Shown here: positions 49,496 to 61,332 of the stretch, in pieces
How the letters are laid out: each line of letters starts with the position of its first letter
How positions within the stretch are numbered: position 1 is the stretch's first letter
Source of the DNA: Camillea tinctor
Taxonomy: Eukaryota; Ascomycota; Sordariomycetes; Xylariales; Xylariaceae
Direction: 5' to 3'
DNA: 64,000 bases
NCBI GenBank assembly: GCA_022578605.1
Contig: MU394075.1
Coordinates: 1-64,000, forward strand
The notes under the pieces: generated by a model
Told to the model about the DNA's origin: nothing
Database searches by the model: none
Seen by the model: the letters and a program-made list of their open reading frames with translations, nothing else
Made by a program: the position numbers and the translations under genes

Positions 49496-50495
49496 AAAAT
49501 GTACATATATTATACACACCCAAGATACCCATCATGTGAATTGTCTCGGTGGGGAGATATACATCCGACAGTCATATTTGCCCCGTATGTACCCATATCG
49601 TCGAAGTGTCTTATACAAACCCTTTCTAACACCACATACCTATATCTGAAGAGGGAACTCTTTGGATTTTTTTTTTTTTTTTTGAAAAAAAAAACCAAAA
49701 CAAAACCAGATACTACACACTGCTGTCGCGGTTATGATATGGACATATCTACATATGAGTAGTTATCTAGGTTAGTACTATTTATTTGAAATGGAAAAAG
49801 GGGGGGAACTTCTCATGAAGCTGGACATCAATAGCGCAGTTCGGTCTATATTTGATCCGACTACAACCAATTGAAGGTTAGGTTAGACCTTTTGACCAGC
49901 TGATGTCCCTGGAGCGGGAAGTACCAGGTGAGTCTCCACCGACGCGAACCTGACGCCTTATTATTGGCCAATGCACATTCCATTTTGATGTCTTACATAT
50001 ATGTACGTTTCCAATTTAACCTCTGCCTCGTCTCGTCGCAAGGAAAACGGTGCATACCGTAACGCAGTCACACTAGGTACCTAACTTAAAGGCTAGGTAG
50101 GTGCAAGACATATCACTGACAACGTCCGTTTGCGCCTACACAAACACTAAATACTAGGCCTGAAATGGGTTCATTCCAGCGCTGGATTTTCTTTCCAGGG
50201 TAGGCACGTCTACAGGTGGCTTTTAAGGAATTCAACTCCAATCCGCACATCCATGACCGCTCTTCAACTTTTCTTCTTTTCTCTTTTCTATTTGCTGTCT
50301 TACTCTCGAGCCCCTTACTCTTTCACGCAATCTTCTATGCGGGACGCAGGGTATTTCGAAATGCATGGGACACATCATCGTATGTTATCAGCTTTTGTTT
50401 ACGTTGTTTCATACAACAACTCACCTATCCTGTCATACGGGGTACTTACTGATGGTAAAAGCAGATCATAAGGGGATGATGATATAGCACGCGAT
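49496..50495. other. intergenic upstream of methyltransferase gene
   Basis: Contains the 3' flank of the PPR-like gene, with a T-run followed by an A-run near 49665-49695, and the promoter of the methyltransferase gene. No gene recognised; two short frames at 50216-50471 have no motif. Confidence 0.6.
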
Positions 50496-53400
50496 ATGGA
50501 CAACAGTCATGATTATGCCTGTACACCACCACTCACAAATTCCCACCCGAACTACGACTTCTTACTTCCAGACATCTCTGTTGATTTCCCTGCTTATCTG
50601 GGGCTTGAGAACAGTATTGGAGGAGATGTTACCGGGTTTGAGGGGCGAGCTGATGAGTTGGATGCTCTAGTTCTGCCCCTGGGACAAGATGAGGAGCTAG
50701 AAAGTCCATCTTTAGGCGTGTGCAGCGAGCTTGAGGCTTCTGAGAAGGGAGATGGTATTGATATCGAAGAAACGGGGTCTTCGAGCTTAGAGGCGACTAA
50801 TCTTCTATGTGGGAAACCCGTGAGAATCTCACTACCTCAATCCACCCTCACCGAACCACGGTCGAGATTTCAAGGGTTCGTCCCCCCAGCACCTGTATCT
50901 CGAGAACCAGAGGCCTTAGTTGCGCTCCTTGAGGCCGCACTCGTTGAGACTGCCAGTCCGCAACAGCAGACATCGGAAGAATATATTGAGCTGGACCTGC
51001 AGGATTTCTCTATCTATATACACTCGGAACTATATCCGAACGAGCTTCGACCCTTGCATCACCTGGCGACTCGTCATCAAGCTGACACTTTCTATTTCGA
51101 CGGTGTCTTAAGCTATGGCAATACTAAATTTTATCTTAAGAAAGTAGCTTTCCGGCAACTTCCCGTCGGAAACTACGGCAGCACGGAGCACACCGTAGGA
51201 GATCAGATATGGATACGATCCCAGCTAAACGAGGACATGAGCAAGGAAATCTATTACAAGTTGGGCTCACCTTCGGTCGAATACTCGAGATTTTATACAC
51301 CGTTCCTCTGGATTGCAAACTTAGCGAAGCACGTTATTGACTACTGCGAACATTTGAGAAGTAAAGATCGCCGTGGGTCTTTATACGATTTCAAATCCAG
51401 GTTTAGCACGTGGATTTTGAAGCAGCATTCAGAGTCTGTTGCGTTCAAGAAATGGTACTCTGCCAATCGAGGCCCTGACTTCCGGAGTGCCATTGTCGCG
51501 AACGTCGAGTACATCTGGAAGGAAGCCCACGGCATAGACCCCAAAATAACATCCTGGCATCGTATCTGGAGAGAAATCAAGACTTTTGATCAATACAAGC
51601 CGAACCTATCAGCTTCCCAAGATCTATCTCCATTTCCTGGCGAATCTGAAACTGGGACGATACCAACTAGCAGGCGCAAATCTCGCAAGCAGCCGGTATC
51701 AAACACGGTTGTGACGACGTACATTCACACACTTTTTTCTCACATGAATTTTGGAAGCATTCTCGAGATAGGGGAGCTTTCTCCCGGTGCTAAGAGTAGA
51801 CAATCCGTATTCTCACAGAACAGTGCCCCAGTCATGCACGCCACTGTAAACACGGTCAAGATAAGGGGCCCCATCGAGAGTCGCGACGTCTTTATTGAAT
51901 CTATACAGCCAGGCAGCGTGATATCGACAAAGCCTGATAGTTGTGAAACCGGCACTCGTTGGAAAAGCGAGACGTCTAAGCACTATACAGGAGAACATTT
52001 GTGGTTTGGTCTAGTCCGAAAAGTATGCCAGTCACGAAACGGAAAGCGTTCCTTCGACGTAATCTGGCTGTATCAACCAATGGATACTCCATGTGGTGTT
52101 ATGAAATACCCCTGGAAAAACGAGCTCTTCCTTTCCGACAATTGTACATGCCACCACGATACAGCGAATATCAAGGAAAACCAAATAGTTTCCACTCATG
52201 AGGTAGAGTGGTTTGGCGGTCCCTCTACATCTGCCGAGTTTTTCGTTCGTCAGACTTATCTCGCAGACCATTCACAATGGATTACTTTGAAAGAGGAGCA
52301 CTTCGTCTGTGGAGGATCTGCACCCGAGTCGGAATTGTACGAAATTGGAGATGCTGTGCTCGTTCACATCAACCCAGAAGAGCTCAAGCTTGAAACTTGT
52401 ATCATCGAAGAGTACATTGAGGAGGAGACGAAAAAGTGTGCCCGCCTGCGAAGGCTTCTGCACAGGCGAGAAGTTGACAGGGGGGCCACAAACGCGCCTG
52501 CGAACGAGGTTGTCTTTTCCCAGCAACGAATTGAGATCCCCCCTGAGAGGATTGCTCGGCGGTGTCTCGTGCGAGCATTTCGTCCAGATGAGCAAATACC
52601 TGCGCCTTATAACCGTGGCGGCACCGGGAATGCCTTTTTCATCACACACCAAGAAGTACATACGGACACTGGCGACGTCACATTTGCTCCGTTGACGGCC
52701 GACTGCCTCGGTGTCTTGCGGCAAAGCTTCAACCCTGCTTCTTCACAAGCCATGAAATCGCAGAAGCTACAAGGCCTAGATCTCTTCTGTGGTGGCGGAA
52801 ACTTTGGCCGGGGCCTCGAAGAGGGCGGCGGTATACAAAGTGAGTAGTCGATAGCGTTATACAATACTTCCTACAACCAACATCTCAGAATTAGAACTCG
52901 GCTACTTCCACTCGCCTACCATATGTAGTTCAAGTGCCAGAGCATGTTCAAAAACTGATTGACTTAGAATAATAGTATTGACTAACTATACTCGATAGTG
53001 CGTTGGGCCAACGATATTTCCAGCGAAGCTATTCACACTTATATGGCGAACTGCAAGCCTAATAGCTGTACACCATATTTAGGATCCGTAGATGATTTGT
53101 TGCGCCGAGCCATCCAAGGCGATCCCAAGGTGCCCCAGCCGGGCGAGGTCCATTTTATATCTGGGGGGTCGCCTTGCCCAGGATTCTCGTTATTGACGAT
53201 AGACAAGACCACGGATCGACAACGCAAGAACCAATCCCTCGTCGCTTCTTTCGCGTCATTTATCGATTTCTATCGCCCCCATTATGGCCTTCTGGAGAAC
53301 GTTCCTCAAATGGTCAGCACGAAAAAGTCACGAGATTCATGCGTGTTCTCGCAGCTTGTTTGCGCCATCGTTGGACTGGGGTATCAACTTCAAATCATGC

Positions 53401-54731
53401 GCCTAGATGCCTGGTCTTTCGGTGCCCCACAGTCTCGGAGCCGCGTATTTCTGTGCTTTTCTGCCCCTGGATTTCGGATGCCTAAGGTTCCGGAGCCATC
53501 ACACTCGCATCCTCCGAACATGCCGTTACACGGGCTCGGTATCATGTCCTGCGGGCGGCCCATCAACATCCGAGAGGTCGTGCCGACACCGTTTAAATTT
53601 ATCAGCGCAGGAGAGGCGGCGGGCGACCTACCCGATATCTACGATTCTCAGGCGGACTATTGCGTCGGCTACCCCGATCACCGTCTGTCGGTGGGCTTCA
53701 CGGCTCCTACGCGCAAGCAAATTCGCCAGATCCCCACGCAGCCGTTCGGCATGAACTTTAGCAAAGCATGGTACGGTTACATGGAGGCGCCTCCCCCGGT
53801 GGCGTGGCCAAAGATAGGGAGGCAACAGCAGCAGCAGCAGCAGCAGAAACAAGCCAAGGCGAAGAAACGAGACCGCGTGATGACGACCTCGGAGCGCGCG
53901 CTCTTCCCCTCGGCGCTCAGCCGCGCGGAGCGCACGACCAAGAGCTCGCGCGGATGGGGCCGCGTGCACCCGCACGAGCTGTTCGGCACGGTGGCGACGC
54001 TGTGCGCGCCGACGGACTCACGCGTCGGCTGCTCGAACCACTGGTCCCAGCCGCGGCCCGTGACGGTGCTCGAGGTGCGCCGTGCGCAGGGGTTCCCCGA
54101 CCACGAGGTCCTGCTCGGCAAGCCGAATAACCAGTACCGTATCGTAGGGAACAGCGTGGCGCGCCAGGTAGCGCTTGCGCTCGGGCTGGCGATACGGGAG
54201 GCGTGGTTTGGGACCATGCTGGATGAGGGGATGGTGCAGGCGGAGGGGCTTGGTTTGGAGGCGGAGGGAGAGAAGGAGCCGAGGTTGGATGTTTTAGAGA
54301 AGGATGACGAGGAAATAAGGCAAGGGGGAGAATCAAAAGAGAAAGAGATAGAGGGCATGCCCCAGGAATCGGGCTTGATCTCGGTGTCTGGGGAATCTAC
54401 CTCCGCGTCCACACCACGGGGGTACGAAGCAGCCTTATCTACGCCGGCGACGACGACAAACGGATCGAGCGAGGAGGAGGGCAATAGCCGGAAGAGATCG
54501 CTCCTATATATCGAGATGGCGGCGACGAAGAAGGCTAGGCTTCATGGGCTTGGGGATGGGGAGGAGAGGTTAGGGGATAATGACGGGAACGGGAATGGTG
54601 ATGGGAATGTTGCTACGACTACGATTACTTCGGCGATGACGACGACGTTGGAAATAGCTACTATAAACGGGTTTGGGGACGATGGGTATAATACCGCCGT
54701 CGTTTTGGAACAGAACCAGAACCCCGGGTAG
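50496..54731 (+). CDS. DIM-2-type DNA (cytosine-5) methyltransferase, 1358 aa
   Basis: Nuclear enzyme that methylates cytosines in heterochromatin; in Neurospora, DIM-2 methylates RIP-altered DNA downstream of H3K9 methylation. Exons 50496-52839 and 52999-54731 sum to 4077 nt (1359 codons). The N-terminal 150 residues are acidic and disordered. BAH-like modules lie at about 470-610 (GEHLWFGLVRKV) and 610-735. The catalytic domain has motif I LDLFCGGGNFGRGLEEGG (about 762), motif IV GGSPCPGFS with the catalytic Cys (about 840), motif VI LENVPQM (about 880), motif VIII APQSRSRVF (about 925), motif IX RAQGFPD and motif X VGNSVARQVALALG (about 1160). The architecture with two BAH modules separates it from RID. 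Eight glutamines are inserted at about 1057-1064. A 180-residue low-complexity tail follows motif X. Confidence 0.93.
53824..53848 (+). repeat. CAG-repeat coding for polyglutamine in the methyltransferase
   Basis: A run of CAA/CAG codons encodes eight glutamines followed by KQ, between motifs VIII and IX where the target-recognition region lies. The unit is mostly pure CAG, so its length may vary between strains. Confidence 0.9.
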
Positions 54732-55220
54732 GGAGGCAGAGAGCGAGGTTGCTCTTTTGTCTTTCAAAATCATGTTCTATTTTGCTCGAGCACGAGGAGA
54801 TTGGGTCTTGATGCTACTATTCTTCTCGAGGGGAGGAAGAAGACTCATAGCATGGCGATAATAACATATAGGTTACACTTTACCCCTTGGCTGAGTGGTG
54901 TTATGGAGGAGGAGGGAGCAAACGGAGGGGGGGTTAGTTCAATTCATCTGGAAAGCATTTTCATCACCATCATCATCGTCTTCTTCTTCATCATTGACCA
55001 TTGTTAGCATTACACAGCATGAATATAGAATTTGTTCTTCTCTCTTCTCCCATCTTCGATTACTTCTATTCCTTTCTTTCCCGTCTTTCGTCTTCCATCA
55101 CCTTCTCTTCTCTTCTCTTCTCCTCCTTTCCCCCCCATCCCCCCTTTTTTGTGGGTTCGGGGATGGAATTGGAGTTGGCCTATTTAACAAGGTACGTAAG
55201 TTCAAAAGGCGGGGAAATAG

Positions 55221-55254
55221 CACGCGCGCGCACACACACACACGCGTGCGCGCA
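55221..55254 (+). repeat. alternating purine-pyrimidine tract (CG)n(CA)n(CG)n
   Basis: About 34 bases of nearly strict alternation: CG-rich, then CA repeats, then CG-rich again. Such tracts can adopt Z-DNA. Confidence 0.85.
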
Positions 55255-57442
55255 TTAGTACGGGGGGAAAGACCAATGAAAGGAGAAGGTGGGAAGACCA
55301 CGGACGATGGAAGATGGAAGAATGCGAAAGAGTATTTTTGCGATGGTGTTTTTTATACATATACATGACACGACACGGCATAGCAACCGAGGAAGAAGAA
55401 GAAGGGGAGGGAGGACAACAGGGGTGCGAGGGAATCCTGGTATATACTGCTTGGTGTTGGGGGTACCTACGTGCAAAGAAAAGTAGGGGACGGGGAAGAG
55501 AAAAGGGGAGAGGAGGGGAGGATGGAATGGGGGAATTGGATTTAATTGATGTGAACTTCTTCTTTTTTTTTTTACTACTGAATTTCTACACGGGACGAAA
55601 TTATCGCGGATTAAGTGATATAGTGTAAAGTAAAAAAGGGGAGGAAAAGACATTTAAAAAAGGGATAACTCAAATAAGCGTTTTTGAAAAAAATAGTTTG
55701 GTTTCGTTTCTACCCTCTCATTCCATTATTTACTTCCTCTCACTTACACAGCATGCGAAAGAAAGGAAACCCCAACTAACCTATCTAATTAACTACTGAA
55801 TAGACATGTCTGTTAGGTAGGTACTTCTCTATACCACAGCTAGATAGTAGGGTTCAAGGGGGGTGGTGTTAGCGAAAGTCGATACAATAAAAAAAAAACC
55901 GATTCCCCAAAAAGCCCAGAGGCAGCCAATCTATGTCAACCGGGGTTAACTAGTAGCCCTGAAAACCTCGTAGTGGATAGGTATGTAAGTAAGCCCAGCA
56001 CACACACACACACCAGATCTCTACCCGTCGTCTACTGGGCGCGCCTTAGCTGTGCGACGAAAGGTTATGTATTGTATGTACAAAGTTAGCTAGGTATGCA
56101 TTACCTAACGTACTACCTGGGTAGTATGTAGTGTATCAGGTGGTAGTAAGTCGGGTTACTTAGTTAGCAGCTAGGCATTGTATGTATGTATGTGTGTATG
56201 TATGTATACAATCAGTGAAAGTAGGTAGTAGTTAGTGAACAAACCCCTGGTCGAGCCGAGGATTGACGGGGCTGGCTAGCGCTGGGCTCAGGTAGTGGAC
56301 TTAGGGGAAAGGGGAACTTTTGGCCAGGTCGGTACCGTAGTGTCGGGACCGCAGGTCGTATAGGATCCCTGGCGAGGTACGTATGTACATATCCTCACTA
56401 CTACCTACATTGCATACGTAGTTTCTTATAGTGTCCGGTATTTTTGTTTCCTGGGGGTTTTTTTTTTTTGCTTTTTTTTACACTAGGCGGAGCCGGGGGT
56501 AAGACTTCGTGTAAGCTGGGTATAGGGATTATTATGTATGTAATGCGGTAGAATTATGCCAGGCGAGAAGATAAACAGTAGAAAAGCAGAGTTGGACGAG
56601 ATCGATGATGACGATGCTGACGGGAATATTGATTAGATACGCCTTACCTACCCTCGTATCTTAGCGTGGAACCCTAGGTTAGGTACGCTTCCCCAGTAAG
56701 CGTCTAATTGCTGATTCGAGCATGTGATAGGTAGGTAGGTCAGGTATAGGATGGGGTTTTTTTTTGCTGGGGCATTGGGGTAACGCACCAAAGGGGAGGG
56801 TTTACAACTCTCGTCCGTTACTTACTTACTTATCTACCTACTGCCTACATACTAGGTTGAACTTTGTCACTTAACCGGTTTTCTACATAGGTATCATCCC
56901 GCGATCTTCAGTGTAAGTGGCACGGCATAGCGTACAATTCCTGTTTGCGCCACGCGCCGCAAAAGTCCCGGAGGCAGAAAACTAACTGAAACCGCCTAAC
57001 GGCACTACTACTATCTCGTATATAGTTGTACTGTATGTACATACATCCGTACTTGGCTACGTAGTATAGTCGGTTGTCTCGGCCTCGGTCGTATAGGTGA
57101 GGTTTGATAGATGTTTCCCATCTTCGGCATATAGGGCGGAGTACGTAATTACAGCGGTAGGCTGGAAGAATGAAATTTCAACGGGGAGACAGATGTAAAG
57201 TAAGTGTGTTTCATGTTTTGGGTGGTGGAGGACGAGTTATGTGAGAGCAATGGATGTCCACTATGGATCGTATGGTATTTGAAGGTGGGGGGTAATGTAT
57301 GCATGCACATATGTATGTGTGTAAGTGTACGATTCAGGAGTGTGGGAAACTATGAGAGGGGAAAAGGAAAAAAAAAAAAAAGGTGAACGTCTTTGCAGTT
57401 CGCATTCTCCATGTGCGCAGTGTAAGTGTATGTACTATGTTA

Positions 57443-57475
57443 TGCTGTGCTGTGCTGTGCTGTGCTGTGTTGTGC
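57443..57475 (+). repeat. TGTGC pentanucleotide microsatellite
   Basis: Five to six tandem copies of a GCTGT/TGTGC unit. Confidence 0.88.
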
Positions 57476-57993
57476 AGTCTAAGTCCAAGTTGCGCCATCG
57501 TGTGGATATGCGCCTCCCAGACGCAGGCCGATAGGGAGGTTAGGTGGTAGTATCAATTAGGGTGGGTAGTGGTTTATGGTACACCAATGTAGGAGATAGA
57601 TGTGGCGTGAGAGGACGGAGATTCTGGATCGAACAATTTCTTGCCCCAGGGTCGGATTCTACAACACCGCTACATACATACCAATAGCATTAAACGAATT
57701 GCTAGTGTAGAAAACTACAGGAAGAAAAGGATTCTGCAAAGAAACGAAACGATTGGCTGTAGGATACGTTGGTCCGGCACAGGACGTCGTGCTACACTAG
57801 TAGTGCAGTAGTGTAGTAGGTAAGTTGTTTCCTAATGGCCTGCAACAGGCCAGTGGTCTCCCTAGGTAATTACCCTAATTACCCTAATTACTACATGGTA
57901 CTAGGCACGTATGTAGGTACTTATGTATGCCTCGGAACCGCCTCGCAACCCACAATTAGGGTGTCTGTAGTGTATAGTACGGAATCACACAAT

Positions 57994-58041
57994 ATCTACT
58001 GTAAGTTCTACTGTAGGTTCTACTGTAGGTTCTACTGTACC
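57994..58041 (+). repeat. 12-bp tandem repeat TTCTACTGTAGG, 4 copies
   Basis: Four consecutive, slightly varied copies of a 12-base unit. Each unit has a partial dyad (CTACTGTAG). Confidence 0.85.
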
Positions 58042-61000
58042 CTTAGAGCCGCATTACGTCGTTATTGGGAACACGTGGTCGAGGGTGATACTGAAAAGAA
58101 ACTTGCCTCACACATGCATAGTGGCCCCCTTTCCCCCTTTCCTCCCCTTAGTATTATGTATGTCGGTTAGTGAAAAGCGCCTTGTGTGTAACCTAAGTAA
58201 GAAGATAGGCTGACAGCGGCATCTAGGTACATTCGAAGTTGCATGTTGCATATCAGATATGTATATATATATATAGTGTATATACATGCACGTTGCAAGA
58301 GAAAGATAGCAAAGATATAACCTATATATAATACTCAAACATATCATACACATCATCACAGCTGTCTCGGTGGCCTGAAGAAGCTAGATGCGTGTTGATC
58401 GTCAACCAGCGGCGACGGCCACGGTCTATCTGCCTGTCTGTAAGGTAACGCGCAGGATGGGTTTCGGGGCCAACGCCTATCTCCCTAAATTTTATGTAGG
58501 CCTCTACCTCTCGCGCCTATGTAGGGTATATCTAACGGCGTCTCAGGTGGATAAATAATATGCATGCATATTTGTAGTTTATGTACATGTATATGTATAG
58601 GTAGTTAGTTAAGTCAAGTTCAACCGCGGTATCCATGCTAGCGTAGAGCTTGTCGGTATGTGACGGTCACAGCAGGCATGTTCCCTGGCCGTTCATATAC
58701 GCCCGCATGTAGGTCTGTCCATATGCATATACCGCTATCCTGCATCTGCGTACACATCATCATCGTTTCTCTCCACGCTTCCTCTCCTTCCTTTCTCTCT
58801 CGCCTCCTGTACATGCATGCACAAGCGCGCGTGCTCGAGACCATCTGTCCGTTCGTTCGTTTGCTCGTCCATACAAAGAAGAGAAGCAAGCTAAACCCTA
58901 CCGACGGGGCACTATGATTGGTTGACTGCTTGAAAAAAAAAAAAGTCCATACCCTAGGGTTAGGTTAACTCCATATTCCCGAAAGTTAGGGTAGGTTTAG
59001 TGCTGTTGTGCCACCTAATCGAGGCGTTTCACCCCAATTTCTCTCTTGGGAACGGCCCGGGTGGTACGATGCGCGGCGCTGGTGCACATATCTGTACATT
59101 AGATGTATGTATGCAATGGCTACGTACCTACCCGCGAACATTAGGTAGGGTGCAGATGGAAGCCAGATGATGCGAGCAGCGAGGATGGCCTAAACAAGTT
59201 CATTATGCGTACTCGTACGAGCAGACTGTTTGTGCAACCATAGATACGCAACTAAGGTGCATGTAGATAGGCAGCCGTTTATTTACCCTACTATTAGGTA
59301 GGTAGATTTGAGATTCTTTCTCCGTGCCGCCGCCTTCCAGCGAAAACTAGTAGTTAGGTGTGTATCACCCGTGTCTCTAGCGCCCATAGGCTAGATAGCG
59401 GGTAGTAGGCGACCTTACCAATCTAACAACCCCGCGGAGAAAAGAAGTGACGTAATAACGTAAAAAGGAGATGCGCGGAACTTTAGGTTACACGCCCCTC
59501 CCTTACTTCCATTTGCTATACCTATCACTGGATATACATAAGGACTACTTCGTGTATGCTTAATCCACCTTATCGCCAAACTCACCTTACCTTCATTGCC
59601 CTTTTTGAGTTGTAAGTACATACTTTACTTACAACCTATTTATGAAATACTCTAGAGATCCACTTGCCCGCCCCCTCAACCCCTTTTATTTATCCCCGGT
59701 CTTCCTCGGAGAGGTGGAGAATAACATAGATAGGCTGACAGACGGATAGGAGGATAGGAACAGCCGCATACGTAGAGATGAGTAGAAGATAGACACACAA
59801 GGGGGAGGGAAACACCCGGCGGTGGCAGTGTACGTTAAAATACTTACCTACTTTTAGTGCTCGCTTACTACCGTAACGAATAACACTACCAAATAGTAAA
59901 GGTAAACATAAAGGAAAATACTACTCGAGCGGAGCCCCCTTCCCTAAGCAAAGTAATATTATAGTTTCATGTACGAAGTAGTTAGTGTAATATACCTAAC
60001 CCCGCGCATTGTAACCCGTGAATCGATACGGACCCGTTAACACAGCGTTGCTTCCTAAAAAAGTCTCAATGCCCGCAAACTCCGTATACAAACTCCGTAT
60101 ATACACGCCATCTACATGTAGGGTACGGTACCAGTAGGGTAAGGTAGAGCTAATGTATGTTGTGTCGAAGCCGACTTGCGTAACCTACCTAATGCAGACG
60201 GTGGACTTACCAAGGCCACGGTATCATAGGGCAGGGTCTAACGCAAGCCAGCGGTAACACACGCATAACCTACTAATGGACCTACCTCGACTTGCTGTGG
60301 TGTAAGTTAGCACGAGACGTTGCAGACGCGATTGATTGATAAAGAATTTACTATACTCTACTTAGGCACATTGATAGTAAAACAAAATCTATGATATATC
60401 GATCTATTCAAGAGTTATAGCAGGGTAAAATAGTGCAAACTACCTAGGCTACATACACACAAGTTAATGCCAATATCAACGGAAATTGAACTAAACAATT
60501 GATATCAACACCATGTCTACTCGGCTTTACTTCTCCGTTCCCGCGCGCACAACTCCTCGAGGAACGGACTAAACCCACCCCTTCGTCGACCAGACCTACA
60601 TTGTACGATATGTAATACCCTATCTTCAAGTTTAACCTCCCAAGTCTCGCATCAACATACCCCATTTCCATATCACCGTCAGCCTTCTTTTTTGGTTCCT
60701 CGACTTCCCCTCCCCCCCTCCCCAATCACAAGCTCTCGTCACTATTCATTTTCCTATAACGGAAACAAATATGCGAAAGAAGGTGAGATGGAGAGAAGGA
60801 GGAGGAGAAGAAGAAAAACTCGGGGGCTAGAAAGGGGTTTCGGTCCCGAAGCATAACCCTAGTTCGCGAGGCGTTTTTTTTCTTCGGTACCGAACGAGAT
60901 GACCGAAGAGAAATGGGGGAGGCACGGCTTACTGTTTTTTTCGTTAGCGAGATGCATTGCAAAGGCGCGGTATGGGCTTGGAAACCGATGTCCGTTTCTT

Positions 61001-61090
61001 CAAGTTACGAGGGGATGAATCAGATGAACTGAGGTAGCATTTAAGGGGAAGGGGAGGGGGGAAAGGAGTGAACTAGGGACAGGGTTAAGA

Positions 61091-61109
61091 GGTAGGTAGG
61101 TAGGTAGGC
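61091..61109 (+). repeat. GGTA tetranucleotide repeat
   Basis: Four to five tandem GGTA units within a GTAGGTA-rich region. Confidence 0.85.
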
Positions 61110-61299
61110 AAGTTAGGGCGAGGGCGGGGTGCAGAGGGTTTGGAGATGGGAGATAGAATGGAATGCCGGGGCGCCTCTTCCCCCCTCCGTCCACCCCAAT
61201 CTTGGCCATTCGTTTGCGTTTTAGGGAATGGGATATATCAGATGAGCAGAAGCGAAAATTACGACGAGTAGCAGGGGATGAGAAGATGAGGCGAGATGT

Positions 61300-61332
61300 A
61301 TGCATGCATGCATGCATGTATGTATGTATGTA
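61300..61332 (+). repeat. ATGC / ATGT tetranucleotide repeat
   Basis: Four tandem ATGC units pass into four ATGT units. Confidence 0.88.

Noticed and set aside
49665..49695. T-run followed by A-run as a possible retroposon tail
   Set aside because: No target duplication or upstream element body was seen; it is more likely a simple homopolymer pair in a 3' flank.
52840..52998. Apparent break of the methyltransferase into two genes
   Set aside because: A 159-bp intron with GTGAGT donor and GATAG acceptor restores the frame exactly between motif I and the next conserved block.
53777..54484. 235-codon minus-strand frame opposite the methyltransferase
   Set aside because: Lies opposite motifs IX and X of the enzyme; composition is low complexity.
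57860..57895. Telomere-like CCCTAATTA repeats, and GGGTTAGG near 58960
   Set aside because: Only two or three irregular units, not TTAGGG arrays; no sign of a chromosome end.
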